Assembly (NCBI GenBank): GCA_009885535.1
Contig: VFKL01000002.1
Coordinates: 1 to 34,360 of the forward strand
Origin: Chitinophagaceae bacterium
GTDB taxonomy: Bacteria; Bacteroidota; Bacteroidia; Chitinophagales; Chitinophagaceae
Reading direction: 5' to 3'
Length of the DNA: 34,360 nucleotides
Below, piece by piece: positions 24,439 to 32,789 of the stretch. Position 1 is the first letter of the stretch. The number at the start of each line of letters is the position of its first letter. The notes below the pieces were generated by a model. It saw only the letters and a list, made by a program, of their open reading frames with translations. It ran no database searches and had not been told where the DNA came from. The translations under genes were made by a program, and so were the position numbers.

Positions 24439-25221
24439 ATGTTACACATCACCACCATTCAAACCGAATTATTTTGGGAAGATAGAATAGCTAACCTCAA
24501 TATGTTTGAAGAGAAAATAAAAAACATTTCTGCAAAAAAAGAAATCGTCATTCTACCTGAAATGTTTACATCTGGATTTTCGATGAACGCAGAATCATTG
24601 GCAGAAAAAATGGACGGATTTACCGTACAATGGATGAAAAGAATTTGCAGGGAAAATAAAATCATTTTAACGGGCAGCATTATTATTGAAGAAGAAAATA
24701 AATTTTACAACCGACTGATTTGGATGCTCCCAAATGAAACGTTTGGTTATTATGATAAACGACATTTGTTTGGATATGCAGGAGAAGACAAACATTTTTC
24801 GGCGGGCAACAATCGATTAATTACTTCAGTTAATGGCTGGAAAATAAATTTGCAAATTTGTTACGATTTAAGATTTCCGGTTTGGGCGCGTCAACAAAAT
24901 GCTTCAGAATATGATGTATTGGTTTATGTTGCCAATTGGCCCGAACGCAGAATTCACGCTTGGAAATCTCTACTCACCGCAAGAGCAATCGAAAATCAAT
25001 GTTATGTAATTGGCGTAAACCGCATTGGCAATGATGGAAAAGGCAATGCACATTCGGGTGATTCCATGATTATTGATCCGCTTGGCATGCCGCTATACCA
25101 TAAACATAATGAAGCAGATATTTTTTCAATTGCATTGGATAAAGAAAGTTTGAATGATATCCGTGCAACTTTACCATTTCTAAAAGACAAAGACGATTTT
25201 ATTTTTCAAGACTTTGCATAA
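24439..25221 (+). CDS. nitrilase-superfamily amidohydrolase (omega-amidase-like)
   Basis: A carbon-nitrogen hydrolase of 260 residues from the ATG at 24439. The catalytic triad is visible as Glu41 (ILPEMFTSGFSM), Lys107 (YYDKRHLF) and Cys141 (LQICYDLRFPVWAR). The sequence closely resembles the YafV/omega-amidase branch, which hydrolyses 2-oxoglutaramate or 2-oxosuccinamate as metabolite repair. Starts at 24418 (MGLYLYD) and 24397 are also open; LHITTIQTELFWED is the family's usual first strand, so 24439 is preferred. The last 23 bases overlap the convergent S41 peptidase gene. Confidence 0.88.
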   Translation: MLHITTIQTELFWEDRIANLNMFEEKIKNISAKKEIVILPEMFTSGFSMNAESLAEKMDGFTVQWMKRICRENKIILTGSIIIEEENKFYNRLIWMLPNETFGYYDKRHLFGYAGEDKHFSAGNNRLITSVNGWKINLQICYDLRFPVWARQQNASEYDVLVYVANWPERRIHAWKSLLTARAIENQCYVIGVNRIGNDGKGNAHSGDSMIIDPLGMPLYHKHNEADIFSIALDKESLNDIRATLPFLKDKDDFIFQDFA

Positions 25222-26686
25222 TTAAAGATTGAGCTACACGCATTTTTTTATCGTAACTTTTTATCAACGCATCATAAGAAGTTGGCACATAAATATCTGG
25301 AGGAATGCCCAAACCGAAGTTGGTCGTTTTATGATTGTATTGCACTACTTTAAACAATGGCATACGAAGTCTAAGTTTGGTATTGGGCAACACTAAATCT
25401 TGTATTAAAACGCCTCCATTTCCATACCAACCACCGCCGGTTTCTTCACCTAGCAACCTAATCCCAGATTGGCCTTTTACGGCATTTGCAAATAAAGTAG
25501 AGGCGGAAAATGTTGGTCCACTTATCAACACATACACTTTACCGTTATAATGATTTCTATTTTTAGGTAGGAGTATTTGATTTTCATATTGATTATCGTG
25601 ATAAAATCCATTTTGCTTTCTTTTTGACATAAAACTTAAACCCAAACTTGTAATTGTTCCCATTTTAAAATGATGCGTAAACGGTTTCAAACTTTTTGCT
25701 TTTGAATAAATAGAATCTGCTACAAGAACAGGCGTTCTCGAAATATATTTTATCAACAGATTAGAATTAAAAATGTAACCGCCACCATTGTTGCGCAAAT
25801 CAATGATGAGGTTGTTGATATTTTTTCGCTTCAATGTTTTAAAGGATTTTCTAAAAAAGAATCGTAACCCGCCATTAGAAAAAGTGTTCAATTGCATTAT
25901 TGCAAATTTCCCTGAACTGTCGATTTTCAATGAACGGTATTGTTCATTTCGTTTTAATTTGATAGAATCCTTTGCGAGCTTTTGCTTTGGTGTTAAAATT
26001 GTTTTTGTTGAATCAGATTTTGGTTCAAACAGTTTTAAAATTGTCGATTTTTTTGTTCCTAATGAATCCAAATATTCGACATTGTATGTTCTACTCAATC
26101 CAAAAATATTTCGGTGTAATGCTGGAAAATTGTTGCTAATGCGGATATAGTTCACATTGTGTGCATACCCATCTTCAGGCAAGTACATCAACATTTTGTT
26201 GATGATTTTATTTGCAGGAATTTTGTTTATGGATTTTATTATGGTGCCTCTTTTAAAAATACGATCTGTGGTGTCAAGATTTGCAATTACGGCCATTGTA
26301 TCATTCCAATATTTTAAGTACAAGGGAAAAGAAGCGAATACTTTGTTTTTTGCCCATTTTTCGTAATGCTCACTTAATCGTATGCTCGTATGTCCGCAAT
26401 GAATTTGATGAACAATCGGCGCCATAATTTTCCAATTGAAATCTTGTTCCGTCATGCTGTCTTTTAGGTATTTATACCCGGCGTTAAAATACATATCCAT
26501 GCTATCTTTTGGCAAGTACCAATAAAGGTTCGGGTGAATTTTTTCCAACACATTTCTTACCAATGTAAAATCTTGTTGCAGTTGATTTTTATCAAATTTT
26601 TTCTGAGGATTGTAATTATTGTAGGTTGAGGTACAACTGCAGTTATAAATAAGAATCAAGCATAAAGTAAAAAAACGAAATCGCAT
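25199..26686 (-). CDS. secreted S41-family (C-terminal processing-type) peptidase
   Basis: A 495-residue peptidase with an N-terminal export signal. Cysteines at 16 and 18 (YNCSCTS) suggest a lipoprotein, but the lipobox is poor. A PDZ-like segment (FKRGTIIKSINKIPANKI) lies at about 144-161. The S41 core includes NLIIDLRNNGGGYIFNS (about 292-308) and the nucleophile region ISGPTFSASTLFANAVKG with Ser394, followed by GEETGGG (413-419). It probably degrades proteins in the periplasm or outer surface. Its start lies at the edge of a repeat-rich gap. The gene overlaps the convergent nitrilase by 23 bp. Confidence 0.88.
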   Translation of the reverse strand: MRFRFFTLCLILIYNCSCTSTYNNYNPQKKFDKNQLQQDFTLVRNVLEKIHPNLYWYLPKDSMDMYFNAGYKYLKDSMTEQDFNWKIMAPIVHQIHCGHTSIRLSEHYEKWAKNKVFASFPLYLKYWNDTMAVIANLDTTDRIFKRGTIIKSINKIPANKIINKMLMYLPEDGYAHNVNYIRISNNFPALHRNIFGLSRTYNVEYLDSLGTKKSTILKLFEPKSDSTKTILTPKQKLAKDSIKLKRNEQYRSLKIDSSGKFAIMQLNTFSNGGLRFFFRKSFKTLKRKNINNLIIDLRNNGGGYIFNSNLLIKYISRTPVLVADSIYSKAKSLKPFTHHFKMGTITSLGLSFMSKRKQNGFYHDNQYENQILLPKNRNHYNGKVYVLISGPTFSASTLFANAVKGQSGIRLLGEETGGGWYGNGGVLIQDLVLPNTKLRLRMPLFKVVQYNHKTTNFGLGIPPDIYVPTSYDALIKSYDKKMRVAQSLIMQSLEK

Positions 26687-26705
26687 TATGCAAGATAAAT
26701 TAAAA

Positions 26706-26768
26706 AGAGGTTTCAGAAGTTTTTGAGATTTGAGGGGGTTTTGAAGTTTGCGAGGTTGTAGGGGTTGA
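26706..26768. repeat. 9-nt periodic minisatellite (GAGGTTTnn x7)
   Basis: Seven 9-nt steps of GAGGTTTnn with substitutions can be read, in the same orientation as at 1-45 and inverted relative to 6869-6940. Confidence 0.65.
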
Positions 26769-26839
26769 AAATCTTCAACCTAAACTTGAACCCATTGAAC
26801 AAATTGAACCTCTGAAACAATTCTCTACGAGAATTATTT

Positions 26840-26957
26840 TTTAACACTAAGGCACGAAGACTCGAAGGCACGAAGTTTTTATGTAAAATAAAGAAGCTAA
26901 TAATTGGAAAATACTTCCAACTTATTGAACTTATTGAACCCATTGAACCTTTTGAAC
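26840..26957. repeat. diverged copy of the 6.6-kb intergenic repeat
   Basis: AAGGCACGAAGTTTTTATG-type sequence is followed by the perfect palindrome TTGGAAAATACTTCCAA (26904-26920). A TTGAAC array in 9-nt steps follows. Order and orientation are the same as at 6700-6865. Confidence 0.65.
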
Positions 26958-27109
26958 AATTCTATAATGTCCCAAACAGAAAACACTTCCAACCTTTAAA
27001 CCATTAAACCAGCAAAGCGAATTAAACCCTTTTCCATCAAGCGAAAAACAAAATGAGAATGAAGTAGAAAGTATCAACTCCATAGTCGCTCTCGTACTCA
27101 TTTTCGTGC

Positions 27110-27517
27110 TTACTTCCTCACCCCCCTCCCCCCATACCCCGGATTTAAAATAATATTGTCTAAAACTGTTTTGATTTGTTCGTCTTTTTTTTGAATGCTG
27201 CCGATCAACGCATAAATCCATTCGGGTTCCATCACAAATTTTTTATCTTGTTCTGTTGATGCATAATTTTTATTTACTACTTCTTGAGGGTCTGTAAATA
27301 ACTGCTCTACTTCAATGTCTAATACAATCGCAATATCTTCCAACTGACTTAACGTAATATCCGTTAAATCATTTTCGAGGTTACTAACCGCAGCCTCCGA
27401 CATGCGTAAGCCATGGGCCAAATCCTTTTGTTTCATTTCTTTCATACTTCTCCATTTTCTGATGTTAGCACCAATTTTAATTCTTTCATATCCTCCGGCA
27501 TTGTTTTTCTTTTTCAT
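27110..27517 (-). CDS. XRE-family transcriptional regulator
   Basis: A 135-residue protein with a Cro/C1-type helix-turn-helix at about residues 15-75 (IGANIRKWRSMKEMKQKDLA, SEAAVSNLENDLTDITLSQL) and an unrecognised C-terminal tail. The final residues GYGGRGVRK are read from a G-rich stretch that runs into the repeat gap, so the tail may have been altered by repeat insertion. The gene is divergent from three small secreted unknowns; an inverted repeat lies between them. A regulatory link is possible but not shown. Confidence 0.86.
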   Translation of the reverse strand: MKKKNNAGGYERIKIGANIRKWRSMKEMKQKDLAHGLRMSEAAVSNLENDLTDITLSQLEDIAIVLDIEVEQLFTDPQEVVNKNYASTEQDKKFVMEPEWIYALIGSIQKKDEQIKTVLDNIILNPGYGGRGVRK

Positions 27518-27637
27518 AAGTATTTTTTTGATGAATTAATTTTTGTAAAAATAAATGAACAACAAATTTTTATTACGCTTTTATAATCAGCTTTTAGTCA
27601 GAAAAACACATTCGTTTGATGAGGTTTTTCACCAATT

Positions 27638-27685
27638 TTCACTGCTTAATAAATATACCTTTAAACTGAATTTAATTAAGTGAAA
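27638..27685. promoter_or_regulatory. split inverted repeat between the XRE gene and the secreted-protein genes
   Basis: TTTCACTgcTTAAT (27637-27650) and AATTAAGTGAAA (27674-27685) are inverted arms, the left one with a 2-base insertion, separated by 23 bases. It lies about 120 bases from the XRE ATG and 100 bases from the ATG at 27787. A role as operator is speculative. Confidence 0.25.
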
Positions 27686-27786
27686 TTTTTTTTCTAACTG
27701 GATTTTGATTTTCAATTTTACTGCATCAACGGCCATTGAGCGGGTAAGCCGAAAACCGGATTCAGAGTAGGCAAAAAAATTAAAAC

Positions 27787-28272
27787 ATGAAAAAACTATT
27801 ATTTTTTTTAATGATTCTTTGTGTACAAAATTTGAATGCACAAACACAAAAAAACAGAGAAGGTCTTGATGATGGAACAGATAATTGTCCGCCTGGTACC
27901 TGCTCTGCATTTTATATCAATGTTGAAATTTTCAACTTTCACAAACGCAGAACCGGTTGTGAAGAAGGTTTCGGATTTTGTGGGCGTTTATCAGCAGGCA
28001 TTTCTTGTGTCCCATGTATGGGTAAGTCTGTTATTGAAAATGGAAAAATTACTGTGTTTGGGAAATTAAATAACCAATCCATTGAATTGCATTTTACACA
28101 AGATATTCAACACGAAAAAGGATTTGAAAACACCGACTTTACCGATTTTGAAATAGAAGACAACATGTTAAGTTTGATGAGTGCTGATGGAAAAACTATT
28201 TTAGTTCCTGGTGGCAATTATCCAGTTAAACAAATTGATAACGAATACGTTGTTGAAATACCAATCAAATAA
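27787..28272 (+). CDS. small secreted protein, function unknown
   Basis: A 161-residue protein with a clear signal peptide (MKKLLFFLMILCVQNLNAQ). The mature part is cysteine-containing near its N-terminus (DNCPPGTCSAFY, then RTGCEEGFGFCGR and ISCVPCMG), suggesting disulfides in the periplasm or outside the cell. The C-terminal half is rich in acidic residues and beta-strand-like (GKTILVPGGNYPVK). I do not recognise a family. A strong terminator follows, so it is probably a single-gene transcript. Confidence 0.8.
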   Translation: MKKLLFFLMILCVQNLNAQTQKNREGLDDGTDNCPPGTCSAFYINVEIFNFHKRRTGCEEGFGFCGRLSAGISCVPCMGKSVIENGKITVFGKLNNQSIELHFTQDIQHEKGFENTDFTDFEIEDNMLSLMSADGKTILVPGGNYPVKQIDNEYVVEIPIK

Positions 28273-28280
28273 AAATCTAC

Positions 28281-28313
28281 AAAGGCAATATCCATAAGGG
28301 TATTGCCTTTTTT
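28281..28313 (+). terminator. rho-independent terminator
   Basis: AAAGGCAATA and TATTGCCTTT form a perfect 10-bp stem around TCCATAAGGG, followed by further T residues. It lies 8 bases after the stop at 28272. Confidence 0.9.
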
Positions 28314-28337
28314 AATTTACAGTAAAATAAATAAAAA

Positions 28338-28940
28338 ATGAAACCGATTTTCACCACTTCAATTATTTTCCTTGCCTTTACTTTTATGAGTTGTAAATGG
28401 TATGTGATTCATCAATATAAAATGAACAACTCATTTTCATTTAAGCAAAAAGCTGATTTTATTCAATACATCAACAAGAAGAAATTATTTAAAATAAATC
28501 AAGTGCTATTTATAGATAAAGCATCATACACCAAATTTTTCAACGAAAAACTTACTGACGACAGTACGTTATTTTATGTTGGTACATATTTAAATGACAG
28601 TACAATGGTAAAACGAAGCAAATTTCTAAATGAAAATATTTCCTGCTCAGGAAGAATTGAAAATGAAATAAAGCAAAACCTGAATAAAAATAATTTTAGC
28701 GTCGATGATTTAAAACAAGTTTCTAATTTATCCAACTATACGTTAAGATATCTTTCAAACAATGAAATTTTTGACATAAATGCAGATAAAAAGTTGAGTA
28801 AGATATTTATAACGTACACTTATCGCTATGGAAAATGGTACGATAATTTATATAAAGAAATCAACGACTTACAACAATTAAACAATCAAAATACAAATGT
28901 GTATCTAGTTTGTTTGGACCCCATTTCAACGCTACCATAA
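28338..28940 (+). CDS. lipoprotein, function unknown
   Basis: A 200-residue protein with an N-terminal hydrophobic stretch and lipobox-like FMSC (Cys19), so probably a lipoprotein. The mature part is lysine- and asparagine-rich, with alternating polar segments and no recognised domain. It has its own ATG after the upstream terminator. Its TAA stop shares its last base with the ATG of the next gene (TAATG), so the two are coupled. Confidence 0.75.
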   Translation: MKPIFTTSIIFLAFTFMSCKWYVIHQYKMNNSFSFKQKADFIQYINKKKLFKINQVLFIDKASYTKFFNEKLTDDSTLFYVGTYLNDSTMVKRSKFLNENISCSGRIENEIKQNLNKNNFSVDDLKQVSNLSNYTLRYLSNNEIFDINADKKLSKIFITYTYRYGKWYDNLYKEINDLQQLNNQNTNVYLVCLDPISTLP

Positions 28941-29365
28941 TGAAGACCATTGCCATTATTTGTTCCTTTTGGATATTGTGTTTTGAATGTAAAAGTCAAG
29001 GATATTTTAGAAAAAACTGGTTAATGATTTCCAATGATCAACTGGTGATCAATAATTATGTGCCATTAAAAATTGATGGTGTAGCATTGAATAATTATTT
29101 CATCAATAAAAATACATACACGTATTTGTTGTTGATTGGAGATGAAGTTGGACGAAATCATCAATTGATTTATCAAACCAATTTCATTGGCGCATTGGAA
29201 TACATTGGATTAAGCACCTATTTATACAATCGTTTTAAATGCGAAGAAAACCCATTTTGGAAATTCAATGCGTGCATCAATCAAACAGATAAAACAATGC
29301 TTAATTCCATTTTTATTGATGAAATTATTGATTGTATTTTAATGCGAATAAATGATTGCGAATGA
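28940..29365 (+). CDS. small secreted protein, function unknown
   Basis: A 141-residue protein from the ATG at 28940, which overlaps the preceding stop as TAATG. A signal peptide (MKTIAIICSFWILCFECKSQG) starts it; the longer frame from 28910 would lie in the upstream gene and spoil this signal. No domain is recognised; the middle contains LLLIGDEVGRNHQLIYQTNF. Its TGA stop is only 2 bases from the stop of convergent thiL. Confidence 0.75.
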   Translation: MKTIAIICSFWILCFECKSQGYFRKNWLMISNDQLVINNYVPLKIDGVALNNYFINKNTYTYLLLIGDEVGRNHQLIYQTNFIGALEYIGLSTYLYNRFKCEENPFWKFNACINQTDKTMLNSIFIDEIIDCILMRINDCE

Positions 29366-29367
29366 CA

Positions 29368-30396
29368 TTATTTATTGTAATGATTCCAACCTTGAGCAAC
29401 GAGTGGATGTTTGTTTCCACCTCTGGTTAAAAGATGCATGCCTTCTGTTTCTTCAGTCATGTAACCAATGATAGAAATTGAAGGATTTATTTTTATTTTT
29501 TCAAAATCTGCTTGGGAAACGGTAAACAACAATTCGTAATCCTCTCCACCGCTTAACGCACATGCCGTTGGATCTAATTGTAGTTTATACGCAAATTCTT
29601 TTGCTTCATCGTTGAAAGGAAATTTATCTTCATACAAAACGCAGCCTGTTTTGCTTTTGTTGCAAATGTGCATTACGTCGCTACTTAGCCCATCGCTTAT
29701 ATCAATCATACTGGTTGGAATAATTTCAGATTCCGCAAAATATTCTACAATGTCTTTGCGTGCTTCTGGTTTTAATAATCTACCAACGATATGTGCTTGT
29801 CCTTCTAAATCAGGCTGAGCGCCCGTTTCAGCGAAAATCTTTTTTTCTCTTTCTAATAATGTTAATCCCAAAAACGCACTGCCCAATTCACCACTCACAC
29901 AAATCAAATCATTTACGTTTGCGGTATTTCTTTTTACAAAACTATCAGGTACAACTTCCCCAATGGCAGTTACACTAATGATAAATCCTTTTTGCGATGA
30001 GCTTGTATCTCCACCAATCAAATCCACATTGTATTTTTCACAAGCTGCATAAACGCCTGCATAAAATTCATCCAATGCTTCTACACTATAACGATTACTA
30101 AAGCCAATGCTGATTAATATTTGCGTTGGAGTGGCATTCATGGCATAAATATCACTCAGGTTTACCACTACAGATTTGTAGCCCAAATGTTTCAATGGTG
30201 TGTACGACAAATCAAAATGAATGCCTTCAATCAACATATCTGTACTTACAACCGTTTGACGACCAAAATGATCAATCACCGCAGCGTCATCGCCAACACC
30301 CAAAAGAGTTGACGCATTTTTAAAACTAATGTTTTGGGTGAGATGTTCTATCAATCCAAATTCTCCTAAAGAAGCAATTTCTGTACGTTCGTTCAT
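29368..30396 (-). CDS. thiL: thiamine-monophosphate kinase
   Basis: A 342-residue enzyme of the AIR-synthase-like fold that phosphorylates thiamine monophosphate to the active cofactor TPP. Visible motifs are LLGVGDDAAVID (31-42) with metal-binding Asp36/Asp37, STDMLIEGIHFDL (51-63), VNLSDIYAMNATP (78-90), LIGGDTSSS and MIDISDGLSSD in the C-terminal half, and a late ALSGGEDYELLF. The length is normal for the family. It follows the inositol-monophosphatase-like gene by 17 bases and is probably co-transcribed. No other thiamine genes are in the window. Confidence 0.95.
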   Translation of the reverse strand: MNERTEIASLGEFGLIEHLTQNISFKNASTLLGVGDDAAVIDHFGRQTVVSTDMLIEGIHFDLSYTPLKHLGYKSVVVNLSDIYAMNATPTQILISIGFSNRYSVEALDEFYAGVYAACEKYNVDLIGGDTSSSQKGFIISVTAIGEVVPDSFVKRNTANVNDLICVSGELGSAFLGLTLLEREKKIFAETGAQPDLEGQAHIVGRLLKPEARKDIVEYFAESEIIPTSMIDISDGLSSDVMHICNKSKTGCVLYEDKFPFNDEAKEFAYKLQLDPTACALSGGEDYELLFTVSQADFEKIKINPSISIIGYMTEETEGMHLLTRGGNKHPLVAQGWNHYNK

Positions 30397-30413
30397 TATA
30401 AAATTAGTTTGTA

Positions 30414-31187
30414 TTAAATTTTTCCTTGCACCACCATTAACAACTCATCATGTATTTTACCATTGGTCGCTAAAATATGCGGTTGATACGGCGAATAATA
30501 ATTCCCTTCGAAATCGGTAACTTTTCCGCCGGCTTCTTCTACCAATAAAAACCCTGCAGCGCTATCCCAAGCTTGTAAACTATGTTCGTAAAATCCATCA
30601 AATCTTCCGGCAGCAACCCAACACAAATCGATAGCCGCACTGCCCAATCTTCTTACTGGAATTCCCTGGCGAATTAATTTTTCAAACACTTGTATTGGAC
30701 CATTTGGCGAATCTAAATATGTATACGGAAACCCTGTAACCAAACAACTTTTTATTACTGTTGACTTTTCGCTTACGTGGATTTTTTTATCATTTAAATA
30801 TGAACCCATACCTTTTTGTGCAAAAAACAATTCATTCATAAATGGGTTGTAAACTGCACCTAAAATCATTTGGCCTTCTTTTTCTACGCCGATGCTCACA
30901 CAACAAAGCGGAATACCATTGGCAAAATTCACCGTTCCATCAATCGGGTCAATGATCCACTTGATTGTGCTATCCGTTTTTATTTCTCCGGTTTCCTCGC
31001 TTAAAATAAAATGATCTGGATGTGCTTGTTGAATAACTTCAATAATCGCTTTTTCAGCAGCATGATCTGCCTCTGTTACAAGGTTATTGATGCCTTCTTT
31101 GTTGGTAATTTTAAAATCTCCATTAAAATAATGCTGCAATTGCGCTGCCCCCGCCTGAACGGCATTTAGTAAAGTATTTTTTAACAT
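30414..31187 (-). CDS. inositol-monophosphatase-family phosphatase
   Basis: A 257-residue Mg-dependent phosphatase. The metal-binding residues are seen in SEETG (Glu64), IIDPIDGTVNF (Asp80, Asp83) and AWDSAAG (Asp208). NLVTEADHAAE at 35-45 is the usual N-terminal signature. Relatives hydrolyse inositol phosphate, 3'-phosphoadenosine 5'-phosphate or NADP-type substrates, and some act in translation-related roles (SuhB); the substrate here is not resolved. It is the first gene of the pair with thiL. A perfect TATCTTTG box sits 4 bases before its ATG. Confidence 0.92.
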   Translation of the reverse strand: MLKNTLLNAVQAGAAQLQHYFNGDFKITNKEGINNLVTEADHAAEKAIIEVIQQAHPDHFILSEETGEIKTDSTIKWIIDPIDGTVNFANGIPLCCVSIGVEKEGQMILGAVYNPFMNELFFAQKGMGSYLNDKKIHVSEKSTVIKSCLVTGFPYTYLDSPNGPIQVFEKLIRQGIPVRRLGSAAIDLCWVAAGRFDGFYEHSLQAWDSAAGFLLVEEAGGKVTDFEGNYYSPYQPHILATNGKIHDELLMVVQGKI

Positions 31188-31191
31188 GCGG

Positions 31192-31199
31192 CAAAGATA
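31192..31199 (-). promoter_or_regulatory. TATCTTTG, candidate -7 box directly before the phosphatase ATG
   Basis: An exact minus-strand TAnnTTTG match ends 4 bases before the ATG at 31187. If used, the transcript would start at or within a few bases of the start codon, a leaderless or nearly leaderless mRNA. Confidence 0.45.
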
Positions 31200-31224
31200 A
31201 TGAAATGATGGGGGAAAGTGGGTT

Positions 31225-31380
31225 AAGTCGCTGGGCTGGTTTAAGGGTTTAAGGGTTTAATGGTTGGAGGAGTTTTCGATTTGAGAAGCTCGGACTTTGG
31301 TAAAAGGTTTAAGTCGCTTTGCTGGTATAACGGTTTAATGTTTGGAGAAATTTTCCATTTGAGATACTCGGTCTGTGGAA
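31225..31380. repeat. GTTTAAGG-rich duplicated repeat
   Basis: GGTTTAAG occurs in consecutive 8-nt steps (31237-31260). A longer block follows twice in diverged form: TTTAATGGTTGGAGGAGTTTTCGATTTGAGAAGCTCGG (about 31256-31293) and TTTAATGTTTGGAGAAATTTTCCATTTGAGATACTCGG (about 31335-31372). Similar words in reverse complement occur at about 26960-27040. No gene is seen in this 269-bp gap. Confidence 0.55.
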
Positions 31381-31456
31381 GGATTTTTTTACGAATAAAT
31401 AGGGGTAAAATGTGGACTATATTTTTACTAAAATATTTTTGAAAAGCGGGATGATT

Positions 31457-32005
31457 TTATGGGCAATCGTTGTAATCTGCTCTCATTTGATCAAGAGTAG
31501 GCTTTGTAGATCCGTATTGATTTATAATTACGTTTTTACATCCTCTGGGAATATCTTTTGAAGCATTTCCTCCGGGGGCTTTGAGACAATCGCAAAGTGT
31601 GGGAATTATTTTATCATATACAATATCTTCTTTTTGATTATTAATCAACTTCATTTCTTCGCCATCAGTATTTAATGACCAACTACTCATGGTTTTATTA
31701 AATAAAGGAACAACCCACTTTATTTTCAACCCATTAGTTTCTTTGTTAAATAGGTATGTTCCATTCGAATACAATCCGTTTATTTTTACCCAAGTTGGAT
31801 ATCCGTTTACATTTTTTGAAGCATACATCTGAATCGTACAAGAATTATTTTTTTTTACTGCGTCATAATCAATATTCATTTCCCCTCTAACTCCATCTTG
31901 CTCATAACGAAACAAGCCTAATATTTGGTTGTTTATTTGAGCAGAGCAAATGTTTGAATAAAGTAGTAATCATAAAAAAAATAAAACAACTTCTGATTTT
32001 TTCAT
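31457..32005 (-). pseudogene. secreted protein gene interrupted by TGA in its signal peptide
   Basis: From ATG at 32005 the frame reads MKKSEVVLFFL, then TGA (31972-31970), then LLLYSNICSAQ and on without further stop to 31457. Both pieces are in the same frame and together form a textbook Bacteroidota signal peptide cleaved before Q. Without the TGA the protein would be 182 codons long. A TTG at 31915 could start a truncated cytosolic form, which is unlikely for a secreted protein. The mature part has strands such as CTIQMYASKNVNGYPTWVKI and ends with a Cys-containing tail (CDCLKAPGG, RGCKNVII). No family is recognised. It may be a nonsense mutation, a readthrough case or a base error. It is the last gene of the minus-strand run. 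Confidence 0.7.
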
Positions 32006-32039
32006 TACTGTAAATACATGTATTTATTGTTCTATAAAA

Positions 32040-32387
32040 TCAATATAATTGACCATCACAAGTGTATAAAACTAGATGCGAATCTCCTGTTTCTTCACCT
32101 ATTGCTTTTATCATTATACCTTTGTTACTAGCACCAGTAACACTTACTGTACTTACTCCTTCTCTATAATTTTTTAAACAATACAAACCTACAGATTCTT
32201 CCCAATCACTTGGGAGCATTGATTCAAAATTGGTACCCTTTTCATATTTGTTTCCACACATTGTAATATATACTTTTTGTGTTTTTACTGTTGTGGTAGC
32301 TTTTTTTGAAACAGGCTTTTTTGTTTGTGCAAAAGAAGCTAATGAAAAGGAAAGTAAAATAAATGTAAGTGATGTTATTTTTTTCAT
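32040..32387 (-). CDS. small secreted protein, function unknown
   Basis: A 115-residue protein with a signal peptide (MKKITSLTFILLSFSLASFA). A Lys/Thr-rich linker follows and then a compact domain with Cys in YITMCGNKYEKG, LYCLKNY and YTCDGQLY at the very end. The three cysteines and short length suggest a small extracytoplasmic fold. No family is recognised. It lies 34 bases upstream of the TGA-interrupted gene on the same strand. Confidence 0.75.
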   Translation of the reverse strand: MKKITSLTFILLSFSLASFAQTKKPVSKKATTTVKTQKVYITMCGNKYEKGTNFESMLPSDWEESVGLYCLKNYREGVSTVSVTGASNKGIMIKAIGEETGDSHLVLYTCDGQLY

Positions 32388-32447
32388 TTTTGAATAGTTT
32401 TTATTTGGTTAAATTTATTTTGTGAATATTTGACTCTTATTAATTCT

Positions 32448-32747
32448 TTAAATCAGTATAATTTGCAACTCTTTTATTCTATTCTGAACTTTCTTAGGTT
32501 CCGAATTACTACTAATGTTTAAGTCTTTCCTCGCTGTTTGTTTTGATATATTGCTTTTTTCTAAAAGAATGTGTTCTAACTTTTGAAATTCATTGATGTC
32601 TAAATAAGACATTAATAATTCTTTTTGAAGTTTTATTATTTTATTTTTTCTTTGATTCGGTGTATAACCAAAAACTATAGATACAATTAAACTAACTAAT
32701 ATTCCAGCAGATCCAAAAATTATTGAGGCAATAATGCTTGAGTCCAT
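32448..32747 (-). CDS. small membrane-anchored protein, function unknown
   Basis: A 99-residue protein with one N-terminal membrane helix (SIIASIIFGSAGILVSLIVSIV, about 3-25). A basic, mostly helical C-terminal part follows (KNKIIKLQKELLMSY through ISKQTARKDLNISS to KKVQNRIKELQIILI) that should face the cytoplasm under the positive-inside rule. No signal cleavage site is seen. Its place in a run of exported proteins hints at a shared role, but no family is recognised. Confidence 0.65.
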   Translation of the reverse strand: MDSSIIASIIFGSAGILVSLIVSIVFGYTPNQRKNKIIKLQKELLMSYLDINEFQKLEHILLEKSNISKQTARKDLNISSNSEPKKVQNRIKELQIILI

Positions 32748-32789
32748 TTTCTGTTAGTTTAATTTTTAAAAACTCGATTTATAATTAAT

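Larger units (their letters stand above)
26687..27109. other. 423-bp repeat-rich gap
   Basis: Non-coding. It holds a 9-nt GAGGTTTnn array (26706-26768), TTGAACnnA 9-nt arrays (about 26787-26817 and 26921-26957), a diverged copy of the 6.6-kb intergenic repeat with its 17-bp palindrome (26904-26920), and AAACCATTAAACCAGCAAAGCG (about 26999-27020), whose reverse complement resembles 31230-31345. Confidence 0.7.

Noticed and set aside
31260-31442. 60-codon plus-strand frame after the phosphatase promoter
   Set aside because: It lies wholly in the duplicated GTTTAAGG repeat and has no recognisable protein features.
31457-32005. Use of TGA as a sense codon in this organism
   Set aside because: fic and the gene at 28940-29365 end with TGA at the expected family or neighbour boundary, so TGA is a normal stop here.
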